Shown: one piece after another, positions 17,169-26,849 of the stretch
Position numbering within the stretch: the first letter of the stretch is position 1
How the letters are laid out: every line of letters starts with the position of its first letter
Assembly: GCA_964391595.1 (NCBI GenBank)
Contig: CAYMMM010000002.1
Location: forward strand, 25,474 to 89,473
Direction: 5' to 3'
Origin: JADZGC01 sp964391595
GTDB taxonomy: Bacteria > Patescibacteriota > Saccharimonadia > CAILAD01 > GCA-016700035
DNA length: 64,000 nt
Notes under the pieces: model-generated
What the model was told of the DNA's origin: nothing
Databases searched by the model: none
Seen by the model: the letters and a program-made list of their open reading frames with translations, nothing else
Made by a program: the position numbers and the translations under genes

Positions 17169-19314
17169 CCGCCCCGCCTTCCTCCGTAGCATGCGACTCC
17201 ATGCCACCCCCTTCTGCACCGGCTAAATCAGCACTTGATATCAATACTTTACGCGGCTTCGCACCGTCCTTCGGACCAATCACGCCATTTTCTTCCAGCA
17301 TGTCTATGAGGCTGGCAGCACGAGCGTACCCAACACGGAATTGGCGCTGAATGCGACTTGATGAAGCTTCCCCGGAGCGCATGACAAATTCAAGCACTTC
17401 ATCATACAGATCATCATCGTGACGACCACCACCACCCGCACTCATTACCCCGCGATTGCCAATCTTTACTGCTTGCGCCAAAACATCTTCGAGATATTCC
17501 GGAGCCTGTTCATCACGTAAGAATTTCGTGACCGCACTCACCTCTTCGTTTGTTAGCAAGACGCCCTGAGCGCGTTTCGGCTTCATAAATTCTGGTGAAG
17601 AGAAGAGCATATCACCCTTACCGAGAAGTTTTTCGGCACCAGCCTGATCAATGATGGTACGACTGTCGATCTGGCTGGCGGTGGTCAAGGCGATACGCGC
17701 AGGGACGTTTGCCTTGATGATGCCAGTTACAACACCAACACTTGGTCGCTGAGTGGCAAGCACCAAATGAATACCGACCGCACGAGCCATTTGAGCGATT
17801 CGAACGATCAATGCTTCGACATCCTTGCCGGCCACCGCCATGAGATCAGAGAATTCGTCGAGGACAATGACGATATACGGCATAGGCTCGACCTCTTTGA
17901 GCGCGTTATATTCACCAATATTGCGCTTCGTCTTATCAGCAAGAAGCTTGAGACGGCGATCCATCTCACCCACCGCCCACTTGAGCGCAGAGATGGTCTT
18001 ATCCGGCTCGTAAATCACCGGCGTGAGGAGATGCGGGATATCATTATAAAGCGTCATTTCAACACGCTTCGGATCAACAAGGATCAGGCGCAACTCAGCC
18101 GGCGAGTTGCGATACAAGAATGAAGTAAGGAGCGTATTAATCATCACCGACTTACCCGATCCAGTCGTACCAGCAACCAAAAGGTGCGGCATGCTCGCAA
18201 GGTCAGCGGTCAAAACGTCACCCGCCACATCGCGACCGAGCACAAACTCTAACTTACTGGGCTTGGCTTGCATTTCTTTACTTTCCATAATGTCACGCAA
18301 TCGTACCTGCGCAGCTTTTTCATTTGGCACTTCGATACCTACAAGGTCAGTGCCAGGAATCGGCGCCTCAATACGTACTTGAGGAGCCTTGAGCGCAAGC
18401 GCGAGGTTACGATCGAGTGTCGTGATTTTATTGAGTTTCACTCCAGTAGAAGGGCGCATGGTGTACTGCGCGACGGTTGGACCTACGTTTACCCCAACCA
18501 TCTTTACATCGATCGCAAATTCCTTGAAAGTCGTACCAATAATGCCAGCTTTCTCTTTCTCATTGCCAGCATCCGCCTTAGTAGACATGCCCTTCAACAG
18601 GTCAAGAGGCGGATATTTCCAGTTTTTGTCGAGTGTAGCGGTCACAGCTCGCGCTGGCTGTTTGGCTTTCGCATCATCTTCCCCGCCACCAATAGCACCC
18701 TTGAAAGGCAGCTTAGTATTTATCGTAAACCCTGCCTGCTTCACTTCGAGCTCGGGCTCGCCGTCGGCTTTCTTGCCACGCAACTTATTCCACAGCTCGA
18801 TGAGACGCACATTGGTCGCGATGATAACGGTAATGAGCTCAAGCAAGCCAAGTACGAATAACGCCAATGGTCGTGTCAGAAGTGGATTAATAATCATCCA
18901 GAGGCCATAGCCGATAAAGCCACCTTGGTCTGACAGCTCCGACAAAGCTGAGCCGTCACCCGCAACTGCAAACTGAATGATGCCAGCGAGCAATATAAAG
19001 AAAACGAACAGACCAAAATAATTATTCGCCTTAAGCTCATACTTACTCACACGGAAGAGCGCGTAGGCCAAGAACAACAAGCCAAGTGGTAATGGATAAA
19101 CCGCCTGTCCGATGAGTGTTTTCAAGAGAGCAAGTAGCCCCATACCAAGAGATCCAGCACCATTAAAGAACGCAACAATTACTAAAATAGCCACGCCGAC
19201 AATGAAGATTGCTGCGATATCTTGCTTGGCCGCCTTCGAGAGCAAAGGCTCTTTTTCGACAGTTGGTTTGCGCGCAGCTCGTGAGCGCGCTGGTTTACGT
19301 GTTCGTTTTGCCAT
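17161..19314 (-). CDS. ftsK: DNA translocase FtsK/SpoIIIE
   Basis: 717 residues. Four to five transmembrane helices occupy about 30-165, followed by a short linker instead of the very long one of E. coli. The motor has Walker A AGTTGSGKS at about 380, Walker B IVIVLDEFSDLM and the FtsK-specific ATQRPSVGVVTG. The C-terminal winged-helix gamma domain (about 640-700, SSSRIQRQFRVGYARAASLIDMLEENGVIG) binds the orienting DNA motif. It pumps chromosomal DNA across the division septum. The RodZ-like gene overlaps its stop. Confidence 0.95.
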   Translation of the reverse strand: MAKRTRKPARSRAARKPTVEKEPLLSKAAKQDIAAIFIVGVAILVIVAFFNGAGSLGMGLLALLKTLIGQAVYPLPLGLLFLAYALFRVSKYELKANNYFGLFVFFILLAGIIQFAVAGDGSALSELSDQGGFIGYGLWMIINPLLTRPLALFVLGLLELITVIIATNVRLIELWNKLRGKKADGEPELEVKQAGFTINTKLPFKGAIGGGEDDAKAKQPARAVTATLDKNWKYPPLDLLKGMSTKADAGNEKEKAGIIGTTFKEFAIDVKMVGVNVGPTVAQYTMRPSTGVKLNKITTLDRNLALALKAPQVRIEAPIPGTDLVGIEVPNEKAAQVRLRDIMESKEMQAKPSKLEFVLGRDVAGDVLTADLASMPHLLVAGTTGSGKSVMINTLLTSFLYRNSPAELRLILVDPKRVEMTLYNDIPHLLTPVIYEPDKTISALKWAVGEMDRRLKLLADKTKRNIGEYNALKEVEPMPYIVIVLDEFSDLMAVAGKDVEALIVRIAQMARAVGIHLVLATQRPSVGVVTGIIKANVPARIALTTASQIDSRTIIDQAGAEKLLGKGDMLFSSPEFMKPKRAQGVLLTNEEVSAVTKFLRDEQAPEYLEDVLAQAVKIGNRGVMSAGGGGRHDDDLYDEVLEFVMRSGEASSSRIQRQFRVGYARAASLIDMLEENGVIGPKDGAKPRKVLISSADLAGAEGGGMESHATEEGGADE

Positions 19315-19409
19315 ATCCTGTGTAATCGTATTATGCCTGGTTTTCTGCTTCTGTGCCAGATGAATCGACCGACTTCAGGCTGTGGTTCTCACCCTCTGAG
19401 AACATAACC

Positions 19410-19415
19410 ATTATA
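19410..19415 (-). promoter_or_regulatory. Probable -10 element for ftsK
   Basis: TATAAT on the minus strand, about 95 nt before the ftsK start. A 7-bp hairpin (GTTCTCA with TGAGAAC, 19385-19403) falls in the predicted leader. The -35 match is weak. Confidence 0.4.
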
Positions 19416-19450
19416 GCACAACTGGACAATAAAATAAAGACTTGTCAAAT

Positions 19451-19485
19451 ACTAAAACCGCCCTGCTTTGACCGAGGGCGGCTTA
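19451..19485 (-). terminator. Intrinsic terminator after the RNase J gene
   Basis: Minus strand: CCGCCCT (19475-19481) paired with AGGGCGG (19458-19464) and followed by TTTTAGT. Lies 19-46 nt after the RNase J stop and separates it from the ftsK promoter. Confidence 0.8.
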
Positions 19486-19503
19486 GCTTTAGGACTACTG
19501 AGT

Positions 19504-21594
19504 CTACACTTCAATCACGACAGGGAGCACGATCGGATTACGCTTTGTCACCTTGAAGAGGTAGTTGGCGATCTCGTCACGCATGCGCGTCTTGATGATC
19601 AGCGAGTTGGCAGGCAATGCCTTGTCGCGCTTATCAAAGATATTTTGCACAATCTGACGGCTCTTCTGTACCAGCTCGACGTTATCCTTCATATAGATAA
19701 AGCCACGCGAAATGATGTCAGGACTCGTAGCGAGCTTACCGGTCTTCTTGTCGACCGTAGCAACCGCCATAAAGACTCCACTCTCACTCATCGCAAGGCG
19801 GTCCTTCAAAACAATCTCTTGTACATCGCCGATACCCGCACCATCAATCAATACAGAACCTGCCTGCACCTTCGGGCCTTCTTTGACGCCCTTGTCGTCC
19901 GCGATCAGGGTCTGCCCATCTTCGATCACGAATACATTGCTATCAGCGATACCTTCGGTCAACGCGATTGCCGCGTTGTGGAACATGTGGTGCATCTCAC
20001 CGTGGATCGGCAAGTAGTACTTCGGTCGTACGAGCTGGATCATTTCCTTGATCTCATCAACGCTTGCGTGACCTGAGGTATGCATAGTCCCGAGGTCATC
20101 GATCGAAGCGGTCGCTGGTTGATACACATACGTACCCCAGCGGAAGAGATTGTCGACCATACCCCAAACCGACTTCTCGTTACCTGGGATGATAGAAGCA
20201 GAAAGCACTACGACGTCAGTCCCCTTCAGCTTCACATCGCGGTGGTCGCCAGTACCCATACGCTGGAGTGCTGAGAATGTTTCTCCCTGTGAGCCAGTAG
20301 ATACAACAACAAGCTGACCATCGGAGTATTTCTCCATATCACGTGCCTTGATAAGCAAGCCAGCAGGGATTTTCACGTACCCCAGCTTGACCGACAGTTC
20401 AAGGTTGTTGAGCATGCTGCGTCCGACTACCACGAGCTTACGCTTGGCTTTAGCTACCGCATCAATGATGATCTGCATACGCGTAATCTGACTCGAGAAA
20501 GCTGCAATAATGACACGCTTGTTGTAGTTGCGTACAAAGATCTCGTCGATCGTGTCGACAATTTCGCTCTCAGAAGCCGACCGGCCGGTCTTCTCACAGC
20601 TCGTCGAGTCACACATGAGCATCAATACACCTTCGTCGCCGATCTCTTTGAGCCGCTGCTTATCTGATGGCTTACCGTCGATGGGATTTTCTTCAAAACG
20701 CCAGTCACCGGTGTTAATGATCGTACCGACAGGAGTACGGATGACGAGTGAGCACGCATCTGGAATGGAGTGCGTGATACGCAAGAACTCGACATTAAAT
20801 GCACCGAGTTGAATGCGATCGTGTTTATCTTGATCAATAATGTGTAGCTCTGGCTTAAACGGCAGACGATATTCTTCGAGTTTGCGCTCGATGAATTTGA
20901 TCGTAAACTTCGCAGCATAGATCGGGGCAGGGATCTTCGGCAGCAAGAACGGAATGCCTCCTACATGATCCTCGTGAGCGTGCGTGATAAAGATTCCTTT
21001 AATCTTATGCTTACGCTGTTCGAGATAGGTTACATCTGGCACAACGAGATCGATGCCTGGTTGGTCATCACCAGGAAAGGAGAAGCCCATGTCCATGATG
21101 ATGATATCGTCCTCGTATTCGAGCGCCATGATATTTTTACCAATTTGATTCAGGCCACCGAGCGGAATGATCTTCAGCTTACCCGCATCAGTCTTGCTGA
21201 CACCAGGCACAGCGACGCCAGCTGGCTTCGCCGCACCATTGCCGTTCGTATTGAAGCTACCTGTCACAAAGGTCTGCGGACCTTTTGGCATACGCATACG
21301 AGGCGGTCGACCCAGCCCCCCACGCTCACCACGCTGACCGTTGTTCTTGCCATTGCCGTTACGCCCGCGCTGCTGCCCCTGTTGGCCTGTTCGTGCCTGG
21401 CCTTGAGAGCGGTTTGCATTCGCCCGGCTTTGACCCGCGCCTCGATTACTCGAGCGCGTGATTGACCCAGCTGCCTGCTCTTGATTCTGTCGAGCTGGAC
21501 GACTTGATCCTGATTTGTCTGATTGTTTTGATTGTGCCGATGGTTTCGGCATATCGTCGGCCGATAATGGTCGACTTGTTAGTTTGTCTGGCAT
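19504..21594 (-). CDS. rnj: Ribonuclease J
   Basis: 696 residues. A low-complexity N-terminal extension of about 130 residues rich in Gly, Arg, Asn and Gln (RG/GQ repeats) suggests RNA binding or condensation. The metallo-beta-lactamase/beta-CASP core follows with ITHAHEDHVGG at about 205, the GDWRF motif at about 316 and GNEKSVWGM in the beta-CASP region, then HASVDEIKEMI and HGE for the last metal ligands, and a C-terminal domain. RNase J is a 5'-3' exonuclease and endonuclease for mRNA decay and rRNA maturation. With pnp two genes away, this is a local RNA-decay neighbourhood. Confidence 0.94.
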   Translation of the reverse strand: MPDKLTSRPLSADDMPKPSAQSKQSDKSGSSRPARQNQEQAAGSITRSSNRGAGQSRANANRSQGQARTGQQGQQRGRNGNGKNNGQRGERGGLGRPPRMRMPKGPQTFVTGSFNTNGNGAAKPAGVAVPGVSKTDAGKLKIIPLGGLNQIGKNIMALEYEDDIIIMDMGFSFPGDDQPGIDLVVPDVTYLEQRKHKIKGIFITHAHEDHVGGIPFLLPKIPAPIYAAKFTIKFIERKLEEYRLPFKPELHIIDQDKHDRIQLGAFNVEFLRITHSIPDACSLVIRTPVGTIINTGDWRFEENPIDGKPSDKQRLKEIGDEGVLMLMCDSTSCEKTGRSASESEIVDTIDEIFVRNYNKRVIIAAFSSQITRMQIIIDAVAKAKRKLVVVGRSMLNNLELSVKLGYVKIPAGLLIKARDMEKYSDGQLVVVSTGSQGETFSALQRMGTGDHRDVKLKGTDVVVLSASIIPGNEKSVWGMVDNLFRWGTYVYQPATASIDDLGTMHTSGHASVDEIKEMIQLVRPKYYLPIHGEMHHMFHNAAIALTEGIADSNVFVIEDGQTLIADDKGVKEGPKVQAGSVLIDGAGIGDVQEIVLKDRLAMSESGVFMAVATVDKKTGKLATSPDIISRGFIYMKDNVELVQKSRQIVQNIFDKRDKALPANSLIIKTRMRDEIANYLFKVTKRNPIVLPVVIEV

Positions 21595-21636
21595 AGTTTT
21601 CCTTTCTTATACCAATTGGTTTTAATGAATAAAAGC

Positions 21637-22251
21637 TTAGGTTAGTTTCCGAAGGAGATCTGGAATCTTTGAGAAGTCTTCCTTCAGGGTTTCGCGCATA
21701 CCGCCATTATAGAGGGCAGCTGCAGGGTGGTAGAGCGGCAAGAAGATTTGAGTGCGCTTCTTCCCAGCATGCGCATAAACGCGTTTGGTGGGCTGACCAT
21801 GCACTTCACTAATCTTCTTCTCGGGCAAGAATACCGACATCGAGTGGCGCCCAAGAAATGCCACGATCTTTGGATTAATGATGTCGATTTGCTCTAAGAG
21901 GTACGGGAGGCAGGCTTGGATTTCGTCAGGAAGTGGGTCGCGATTCTTCGGCGGTCGATATTTCACGATATTCGTGATGTAGACTTCTTCTCTAGTCAGG
22001 CCAATGGACTCAAGCATTTCTGCTAAGAATTTGCCGGACGCTCCAACAAATGGCCGACCCTGACGGTCTTCCTCTGCCCCGGGGGCTTCACCCACAAACA
22101 TAATGTCTGCTTCTGGGTCACCCTCGCCGGGCACAGGATTGGTCACTGATTTACATAATTCGGTGCATACTTCACACGAGGCTATGCGGGCGGCGATTTG
22201 ATCAAGTCGTTCTATTTTTGTAAGTCTTTGAACACTATCGTCGCCTATCAT
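21637..22251 (-). CDS. Uracil-DNA glycosylase, family 4 (iron-sulfur type)
   Basis: 204 residues. Iron-sulfur ligands are visible as CEVCTELC at about 25-32 and further cysteines near EIQACLPYL. Motif A is GEAPGAEEDRQGRPFVGASGKFL and motif B is near the C-terminus as PLYHPAA. Family 4 enzymes excise uracil from DNA. It lies 7 nt after pnp in the same direction. Confidence 0.92.
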   Translation of the reverse strand: MIGDDSVQRLTKIERLDQIAARIASCEVCTELCKSVTNPVPGEGDPEADIMFVGEAPGAEEDRQGRPFVGASGKFLAEMLESIGLTREEVYITNIVKYRPPKNRDPLPDEIQACLPYLLEQIDIINPKIVAFLGRHSMSVFLPEKKISEVHGQPTKRVYAHAGKKRTQIFLPLYHPAAALYNGGMRETLKEDFSKIPDLLRKLT

Positions 22252-22258
22252 TTTTTGC

Positions 22259-24400
22259 CTACTTTGATTGAGCAGCTTTTTTACTCAAATTGAACCTTCC
22301 TTTGTCGTCTTTTTCGAGCAGTTTCACCTTAATCTTATCACCTTCATTGAGTTCATCGCTCACTTTTTCGACACGATGATCGGCAATCTGACTAATGTGT
22401 ACCAACCCTTCTCGACCAGGCATAAACTCAACGAAAGCACCAAATTCCATAAGCTTCACTACGGTGCCATCATATATCTTCCCCACTTCCGGATCAGCCG
22501 TGATTGACTCGATCCACTCTTTGGCACGAGCAGCTTTTTCAGCATCTTCAGAATAGATCATGACTAAGCCAGAATCTTCAATATCTATCTGAGTATCGGT
22601 CTCTTCAGTAATCCTATGGATAGTCTCTCCGCCCTTACCAATGACTTCCTTAATCTTCTCTGGATTGATAGTGATCTTTGTAATGCGCGGAGCAAATGGT
22701 GACATCTCGGAGCGCACTTCTGGGAGAATCTTCATCATTTCGCCCAAGATATGTGCGCGTCCTTCCTTAGCCTGCGCTAATGCGTCACGCATGATATCAA
22801 CCGTAATGCCTTTCACCTTGATATCCATCTGGAGTGCAGTAATGCCCTCGCTTGATCCAGCTACCTTGAAGTCCATATCACCGGCAAAATCTTCGGCCCC
22901 CTGAATATCAGACAGAATGATGTACTTCCCTGGGTTCGCATGATCGATCACCAAGCCCATAGCGATGCCTGATATTGGCCGCTTGAGCGGCACGCCGGCG
23001 TCCATGAGTGAGAGGGTGGAGCCGCAAACCGAAGCCATGCTGGTAGAGCCATTTGAGCTCAAGATTTCGGACACCACGCGTATAGCGTACGGGAAGTCTT
23101 CCATAGCTGGGATCATTGGCTCGAGCGCGCGCTCCGCGAGTGCCCCATGGCCAATCTCGCGACGACCCGTGCCACGCAATGGTCGAGCTTCACCGGTAGA
23201 GTATGGCGGGAAGTTATAGTGATGCATGTAGCGTTTACTGGTGTCTTCTTCCATCGTATCAATCAACTGTGCAAAACTGGTTGGAGCAAGCGTCGTCAGG
23301 GTAAGAGCCTGTGTGGTGCCGCGTGTAAAGATAGCTGAGCCATGAGTACGTGGAAGCACACCAGCTGCACCTGAGATTGGGCGAATTTCGGTCGTCTTAC
23401 GTTGATCTGGGCGCTCACCGTCCTCGAGAATTGCCCGTCGAATCTCATTATCAATTGCCTTCGTAAACGCCTCTTTGACTTGCCCAGCCGGAAAACGCTC
23501 TTTATCGTCTTCCATCTCTGCCGGCAATGGACCAAATTCGGTCAGCACAGCCTCGCGCAGCTCATTTATGGAGTCTTGACGCTTCAGGCCATCAGTATGG
23601 CGCACGTATTGACCAAGCTTACCATCGAGAAACTGCTCGATCTTAGCAGTGAGCTCTTCATCAGCCTTGAAGAGGTCATATTTTTGTGGCTGTACACCCA
23701 TCTCTTTGACCATTTGCTCTTGAAGCTCAATAACAGGTCGCCATGAGTCAATCGAAAGCTGCAGTGCCTCGAGCATAGTATCCTCACTCACCTCTTGTGC
23801 GCCTGCCTCGACCATCATAATGGCATCCTTTGTCCCAGCGACAGTGAGGTTGAGCGTACTACTCTCCTGCTCACTATTTGTTGGGAATGGCACGAGCTTA
23901 CCATCGATCTGCGCTATGCGAATCCCAGCAACCGGACCTTCAAATGGCGCACCAGTCAGCATCAAGGCACTTGACGCTGCAATGATCCCAATAATGTCTG
24001 GTTCGTGCTCCATATCAACTGAGAGCGGCATCACAACAACTTGGACGTCATTACGATAGCCCTTTGGAAACAATGGCCGAATTGGTCGGTCGATTAGGCG
24101 GCAGGTCAGAATAGCCTTCTCACTTGGTCGACCTTCACGCTTGATGAAGCGACTGCCGGAAATCTTGCCGGCAGCATACATGCGCTCTTCGTAATCAATT
24201 AAGAGCGGGAAGAAGTCTTGATCTGGCTTTGGCTCTGGTGCAACAACCGCTGAAGCAAATACCACGGTATCACCGTAACGCACGGTCACTGCTCCAGTTG
24301 CTAAGAAGGCCAGATTGCCGGTCTCGATAGTCAGTTTTTTACCTGCAAATTCAGCTTCAAAGGTGGCTTGCTTACCACCAAACGGATGAATGATATTCAT
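22259..24400 (-). CDS. pnp: Polyribonucleotide nucleotidyltransferase
   Basis: 713 residues with two RNase PH domains (first at about 10-220, second at about 330-550 with RTHGSAIFTRGTTQALT and GRREIGHGALAERAL), then a KH domain (IKEVIGKGGETIHRITEET) and an S1 domain (GKIYDGTVVKLMEFGAFVEFMPGREGLVHISQ). PNPase degrades RNA phosphorolytically from the 3' end. Ribosome site AAGGAT before the ATG. It is separated from rpsO by a strongly folded region. Confidence 0.97.
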   Translation of the reverse strand: MNIIHPFGGKQATFEAEFAGKKLTIETGNLAFLATGAVTVRYGDTVVFASAVVAPEPKPDQDFFPLLIDYEERMYAAGKISGSRFIKREGRPSEKAILTCRLIDRPIRPLFPKGYRNDVQVVVMPLSVDMEHEPDIIGIIAASSALMLTGAPFEGPVAGIRIAQIDGKLVPFPTNSEQESSTLNLTVAGTKDAIMMVEAGAQEVSEDTMLEALQLSIDSWRPVIELQEQMVKEMGVQPQKYDLFKADEELTAKIEQFLDGKLGQYVRHTDGLKRQDSINELREAVLTEFGPLPAEMEDDKERFPAGQVKEAFTKAIDNEIRRAILEDGERPDQRKTTEIRPISGAAGVLPRTHGSAIFTRGTTQALTLTTLAPTSFAQLIDTMEEDTSKRYMHHYNFPPYSTGEARPLRGTGRREIGHGALAERALEPMIPAMEDFPYAIRVVSEILSSNGSTSMASVCGSTLSLMDAGVPLKRPISGIAMGLVIDHANPGKYIILSDIQGAEDFAGDMDFKVAGSSEGITALQMDIKVKGITVDIMRDALAQAKEGRAHILGEMMKILPEVRSEMSPFAPRITKITINPEKIKEVIGKGGETIHRITEETDTQIDIEDSGLVMIYSEDAEKAARAKEWIESITADPEVGKIYDGTVVKLMEFGAFVEFMPGREGLVHISQIADHRVEKVSDELNEGDKIKVKLLEKDDKGRFNLSKKAAQSK

Positions 24401-24593
24401 GTGTATCCTTATATTCTTTCTCTAAGCTGCACCGACTCTTTGTCAGGTGCCAGAGAACATATGACCAAGGCGTCCTTGACGCGTGATCCTATCTACTCTT
24501 TCACCTGCACTATGATATGCAGCCGCAAGTTATTAATTATTCATGCATGTATTTTACTACAAAATACGCATGATCGTTAGTTTCTGGGGTTAA

Positions 24594-24712
24594 GACGTAG
24601 TATACGGTGATGAAGTGCAAGGCGACCTTGATGAACGAACCGAACCGTACACAACAGTACGACGAAGGAGCACCGCAGAAGCCAACACTGCAATTCGCAC
24701 CGTATGTGCGTC
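24594..24712 (-). ncRNA. Structured rpsO-pnp intergenic RNA, possible RNase III/PNPase control site
   Basis: A 119-nt element 2 nt after the rpsO stop. Its ends pair as GACG/CGTC and a perfect 8-bp helix ATACGGTG/CACCGTAT (24602-24609 and 24698-24705), then AGTG/CACT. It encloses an AAGG-CGA-CCTT hairpin and a CGTAC/GTACG hairpin. In E. coli the pnp leader is a long hairpin cut by RNase III and used for PNPase autocontrol; this has the same position, but conservation of mechanism is inference. The remaining 190 nt to pnp hold no gene. Confidence 0.55.
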
Positions 24713-24714
24713 GA

Positions 24715-24984
24715 TTAACGGCGGAGTTTGAGCTTCTTCACAATAGCTTCGTACCGCTCCTGTGAAGACTTCTGTAAGTAGTCGAGCAATCGACGGCGCT
24801 TCGAGACCATAGCCAAAAGACCACGACGGCTATGGTTGTCTTGCTTGTGCTTCTTGAGGTGATCTGTTAGCTGAGCGATCTTTTCTGTGAAAATCGCAAT
24901 CTGAACCTCAGCAGAGCCGGTGTCCTGTGCATGCTGACCGTGTTTTTTGACCAATGATTTTTTGTCGAGTTGTGTTGTAGTCAT
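24715..24984 (-). CDS. rpsO: 30S ribosomal protein S15
   Basis: 89 residues, exact family size. Contains HAQDTGSAEVQIAIFTEKI and DNHSRRGLLAMVSKRRRLLDYL, the signature regions of uS15, and ends with KKLKLRR. S15 binds the 16S rRNA central domain. Order truB-rpsO-pnp is classic. Confidence 0.97.
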   Translation of the reverse strand: MTTTQLDKKSLVKKHGQHAQDTGSAEVQIAIFTEKIAQLTDHLKKHKQDNHSRRGLLAMVSKRRRLLDYLQKSSQERYEAIVKKLKLRR

Positions 24985-25002
24985 AATAGTTTACTCAGTA
25001 TA

Positions 25003-25668
25003 TCAGATAGGGTGAATATTTTCAAGAGCTACCGCGTCTTGTACATCATACTCACCTATTTTCGTACGGCGTAGAGCGCTGAGATGTGCCCCAGTGCCTA
25101 GCTGACCACCTATATCGCGCGCCAGTGATCGAATATAGGTACCGCTCGATACTTTGACTGTCGCGCGTATAAATGGATACAGGTATTCAACATCACACCA
25201 GTGATAGACCGTAACCGGCCGTGAGTCGAGCTTCACTTCTTTGCCCTTACGCGCCAGTTTGTATGCACGCTGCCCACCAATTTTCATAGCACTATAGATA
25301 GGCGGAGTCTGCATGATCTCTCCAGTCAATGTATGTAGAGCCTCTTGAACCTCTTCTCGAGTAGGCTGCCGATCACTTACTTGAGAGAGCTCTCCTTCGA
25401 GATCATCTGTCGTAGTATTTGCCCCCAACGTTACTTCGAGTCGATATTCTTTGTCTTGCTTCAGAAGCGATTCAGCCTGCCGAGTATACTCTTTTCCCAC
25501 GAGAAGAAGGAGTAGGCCCGTAGCGAGCGGGTCAAGGGTACCAGCGTGTCCAACTTTCTTGACGCCGGTAAGCTTCCTCAGCGCCGCTACCGCCCAAAAC
25601 GAACTCTTTTTGTAGGGCTTATCAACGAGCCAGAGGCCGTGTGGTTCAGTCAGTGTACCGCGCTTCAT
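25003..25668 (-). CDS. truB: tRNA pseudouridine55 synthase TruB
   Basis: 221 residues, short compared with about 300 in E. coli because the C-terminal PUA domain is missing. The catalytic motif HAGTLDPLATGLL at about 41 holds the nucleophilic Asp. Further family segments are KEYRLEVTLGANTTTDDLEGE and SSGTYIRSLARDIGG. It forms U55 in the T-loop of tRNAs. Lies 18 nt upstream of rpsO. Confidence 0.94.
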   Translation of the reverse strand: MKRGTLTEPHGLWLVDKPYKKSSFWAVAALRKLTGVKKVGHAGTLDPLATGLLLLLVGKEYTRQAESLLKQDKEYRLEVTLGANTTTDDLEGELSQVSDRQPTREEVQEALHTLTGEIMQTPPIYSAMKIGGQRAYKLARKGKEVKLDSRPVTVYHWCDVEYLYPFIRATVKVSSGTYIRSLARDIGGQLGTGAHLSALRRTKIGEYDVQDAVALENIHPI

Positions 25669-25712
25669 AATGAATACAAATAGTATGCGCTTATTGTGTA
25701 AATATTACGAGA

Positions 25713-26630
25713 CTACTGTACCGCTTGCACAGCTGGAATTGGCTGTTCTTGGCCGTTTTCGAGAGCGCCATCAGATTGCTTAAGCTGTTCGGCTGCTGCC
25801 TGGAGCTGCTGGATAGTTTCGCTTGGCAATGCTTGGGCGACTGTTTTTGGGGCAGGTTTTTCTGCAGGCTTTGGAGCACTATACAAGACTTTTACAATCT
25901 CTTGCTGTCGTGCGCCATTACTCATAAGCTGCGCTGCCATGGTGAGAGATTTTGCGGTCGTAGATGCGGTAGTAAAACGATTTGTCGTAGACATTATGCC
26001 CGCAAGCAATGCCGTAGCAATATCTGCGTTCATGAGGCCACTGCCAATCGAGTCGATTGTACCAATTAGCATCTCACATACGCTTGTCGCATTTTGATCT
26101 ACATAATTCACACTACCATACTGCTCATTCGAACGATGATAATCGTAATTTATCAGGTGGAGACCATCAAATAGCGTCGGATTCTGTTCAAGTAGTGCAT
26201 CGATCTTGGCAATACCCGGCACCCCGACTACGACCACGAGATCAAACTGAAATGCACCATAGGAATAGCTCGCATCGGACGCAGTGAAATTGCCGGCATG
26301 AGGAGTAATCGTAACGTTGAGCTTGCCATCTGCAATATCATACTTAAGCTTCTCTACTTCGGCATTCGCCAGATCTAGAGAAATAATAAAGTCGCGCACA
26401 CCATCCAATGTCTTCGAGACTTTACTCACATCCACTACGCCCGTCGCAGTAGGCAAATCGTCAGTAATAACGGCATGCGCTTTCTTACCTGCTGCAAGCA
26501 ACGCTGACTGCAAGGCAAACACACCCATTACCTGATCCAGGGATGGCTGACGTCCTGTTACTATGAGCACGCTTTGAGCTTGCTTAAAAAGCTCTGAAGC
26601 TTGCTGCTTTGGAGTGATTTCGTTATTCAT
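25713..26630 (-). CDS. Degenerate DHH-family phosphoesterase-like protein
   Basis: 305 residues. Its position before truB and its fold pattern match NrnA-type DHH phosphoesterases (nanoRNase/pAp phosphatase), but the metal ligands are mostly gone: the first motif that should read D.D..GS is RQPSLDQVMG, and the DHH motif is NYDYHRSN. The C-terminal 60 residues are Ala/Gln/Pro-rich and look disordered. It may bind nucleotides or proteins rather than hydrolyse RNA. The ATG lies 9 nt after TAGAAT, a leaderless arrangement. Confidence 0.68.
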   Translation of the reverse strand: MNNEITPKQQASELFKQAQSVLIVTGRQPSLDQVMGVFALQSALLAAGKKAHAVITDDLPTATGVVDVSKVSKTLDGVRDFIISLDLANAEVEKLKYDIADGKLNVTITPHAGNFTASDASYSYGAFQFDLVVVVGVPGIAKIDALLEQNPTLFDGLHLINYDYHRSNEQYGSVNYVDQNATSVCEMLIGTIDSIGSGLMNADIATALLAGIMSTTNRFTTASTTAKSLTMAAQLMSNGARQQEIVKVLYSAPKPAEKPAPKTVAQALPSETIQQLQAAAEQLKQSDGALENGQEQPIPAVQAVQ

Positions 26631-26741
26631 ATCTGTATAATTCTACTCAGAGAATATGTTATTCTACCTGATTTAAATATCATTGTCAATAGCTTAAGCA
26701 TTTTTAGTGCATACTTTGAGATATAGTCCAAGTCCTTTCTT

Positions 26742-26849
26742 TTGACAAATCTCCAGGTTTACGCTATGATACGGCGGTCTTGCTCCTTCGAGACCTCATA
26801 TGTCAGATATCGAAGTGACGCCAAACTTTCTTAAATAAGGACACAATCA
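26742..26849 (+). promoter_or_regulatory. rpsT promoter and folded leader
   Basis: TTGACA (26742-26747), 17-bp spacer, TATGAT (26765-26770): the cleanest promoter of a native gene here. The roughly 75-nt leader can fold with GGCG/CGCC outside and CTTCGA/TCGAAG inside, and ends with AAGGA before the start. S20 represses its own translation in E. coli; the leader could serve that here. Confidence 0.7.
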
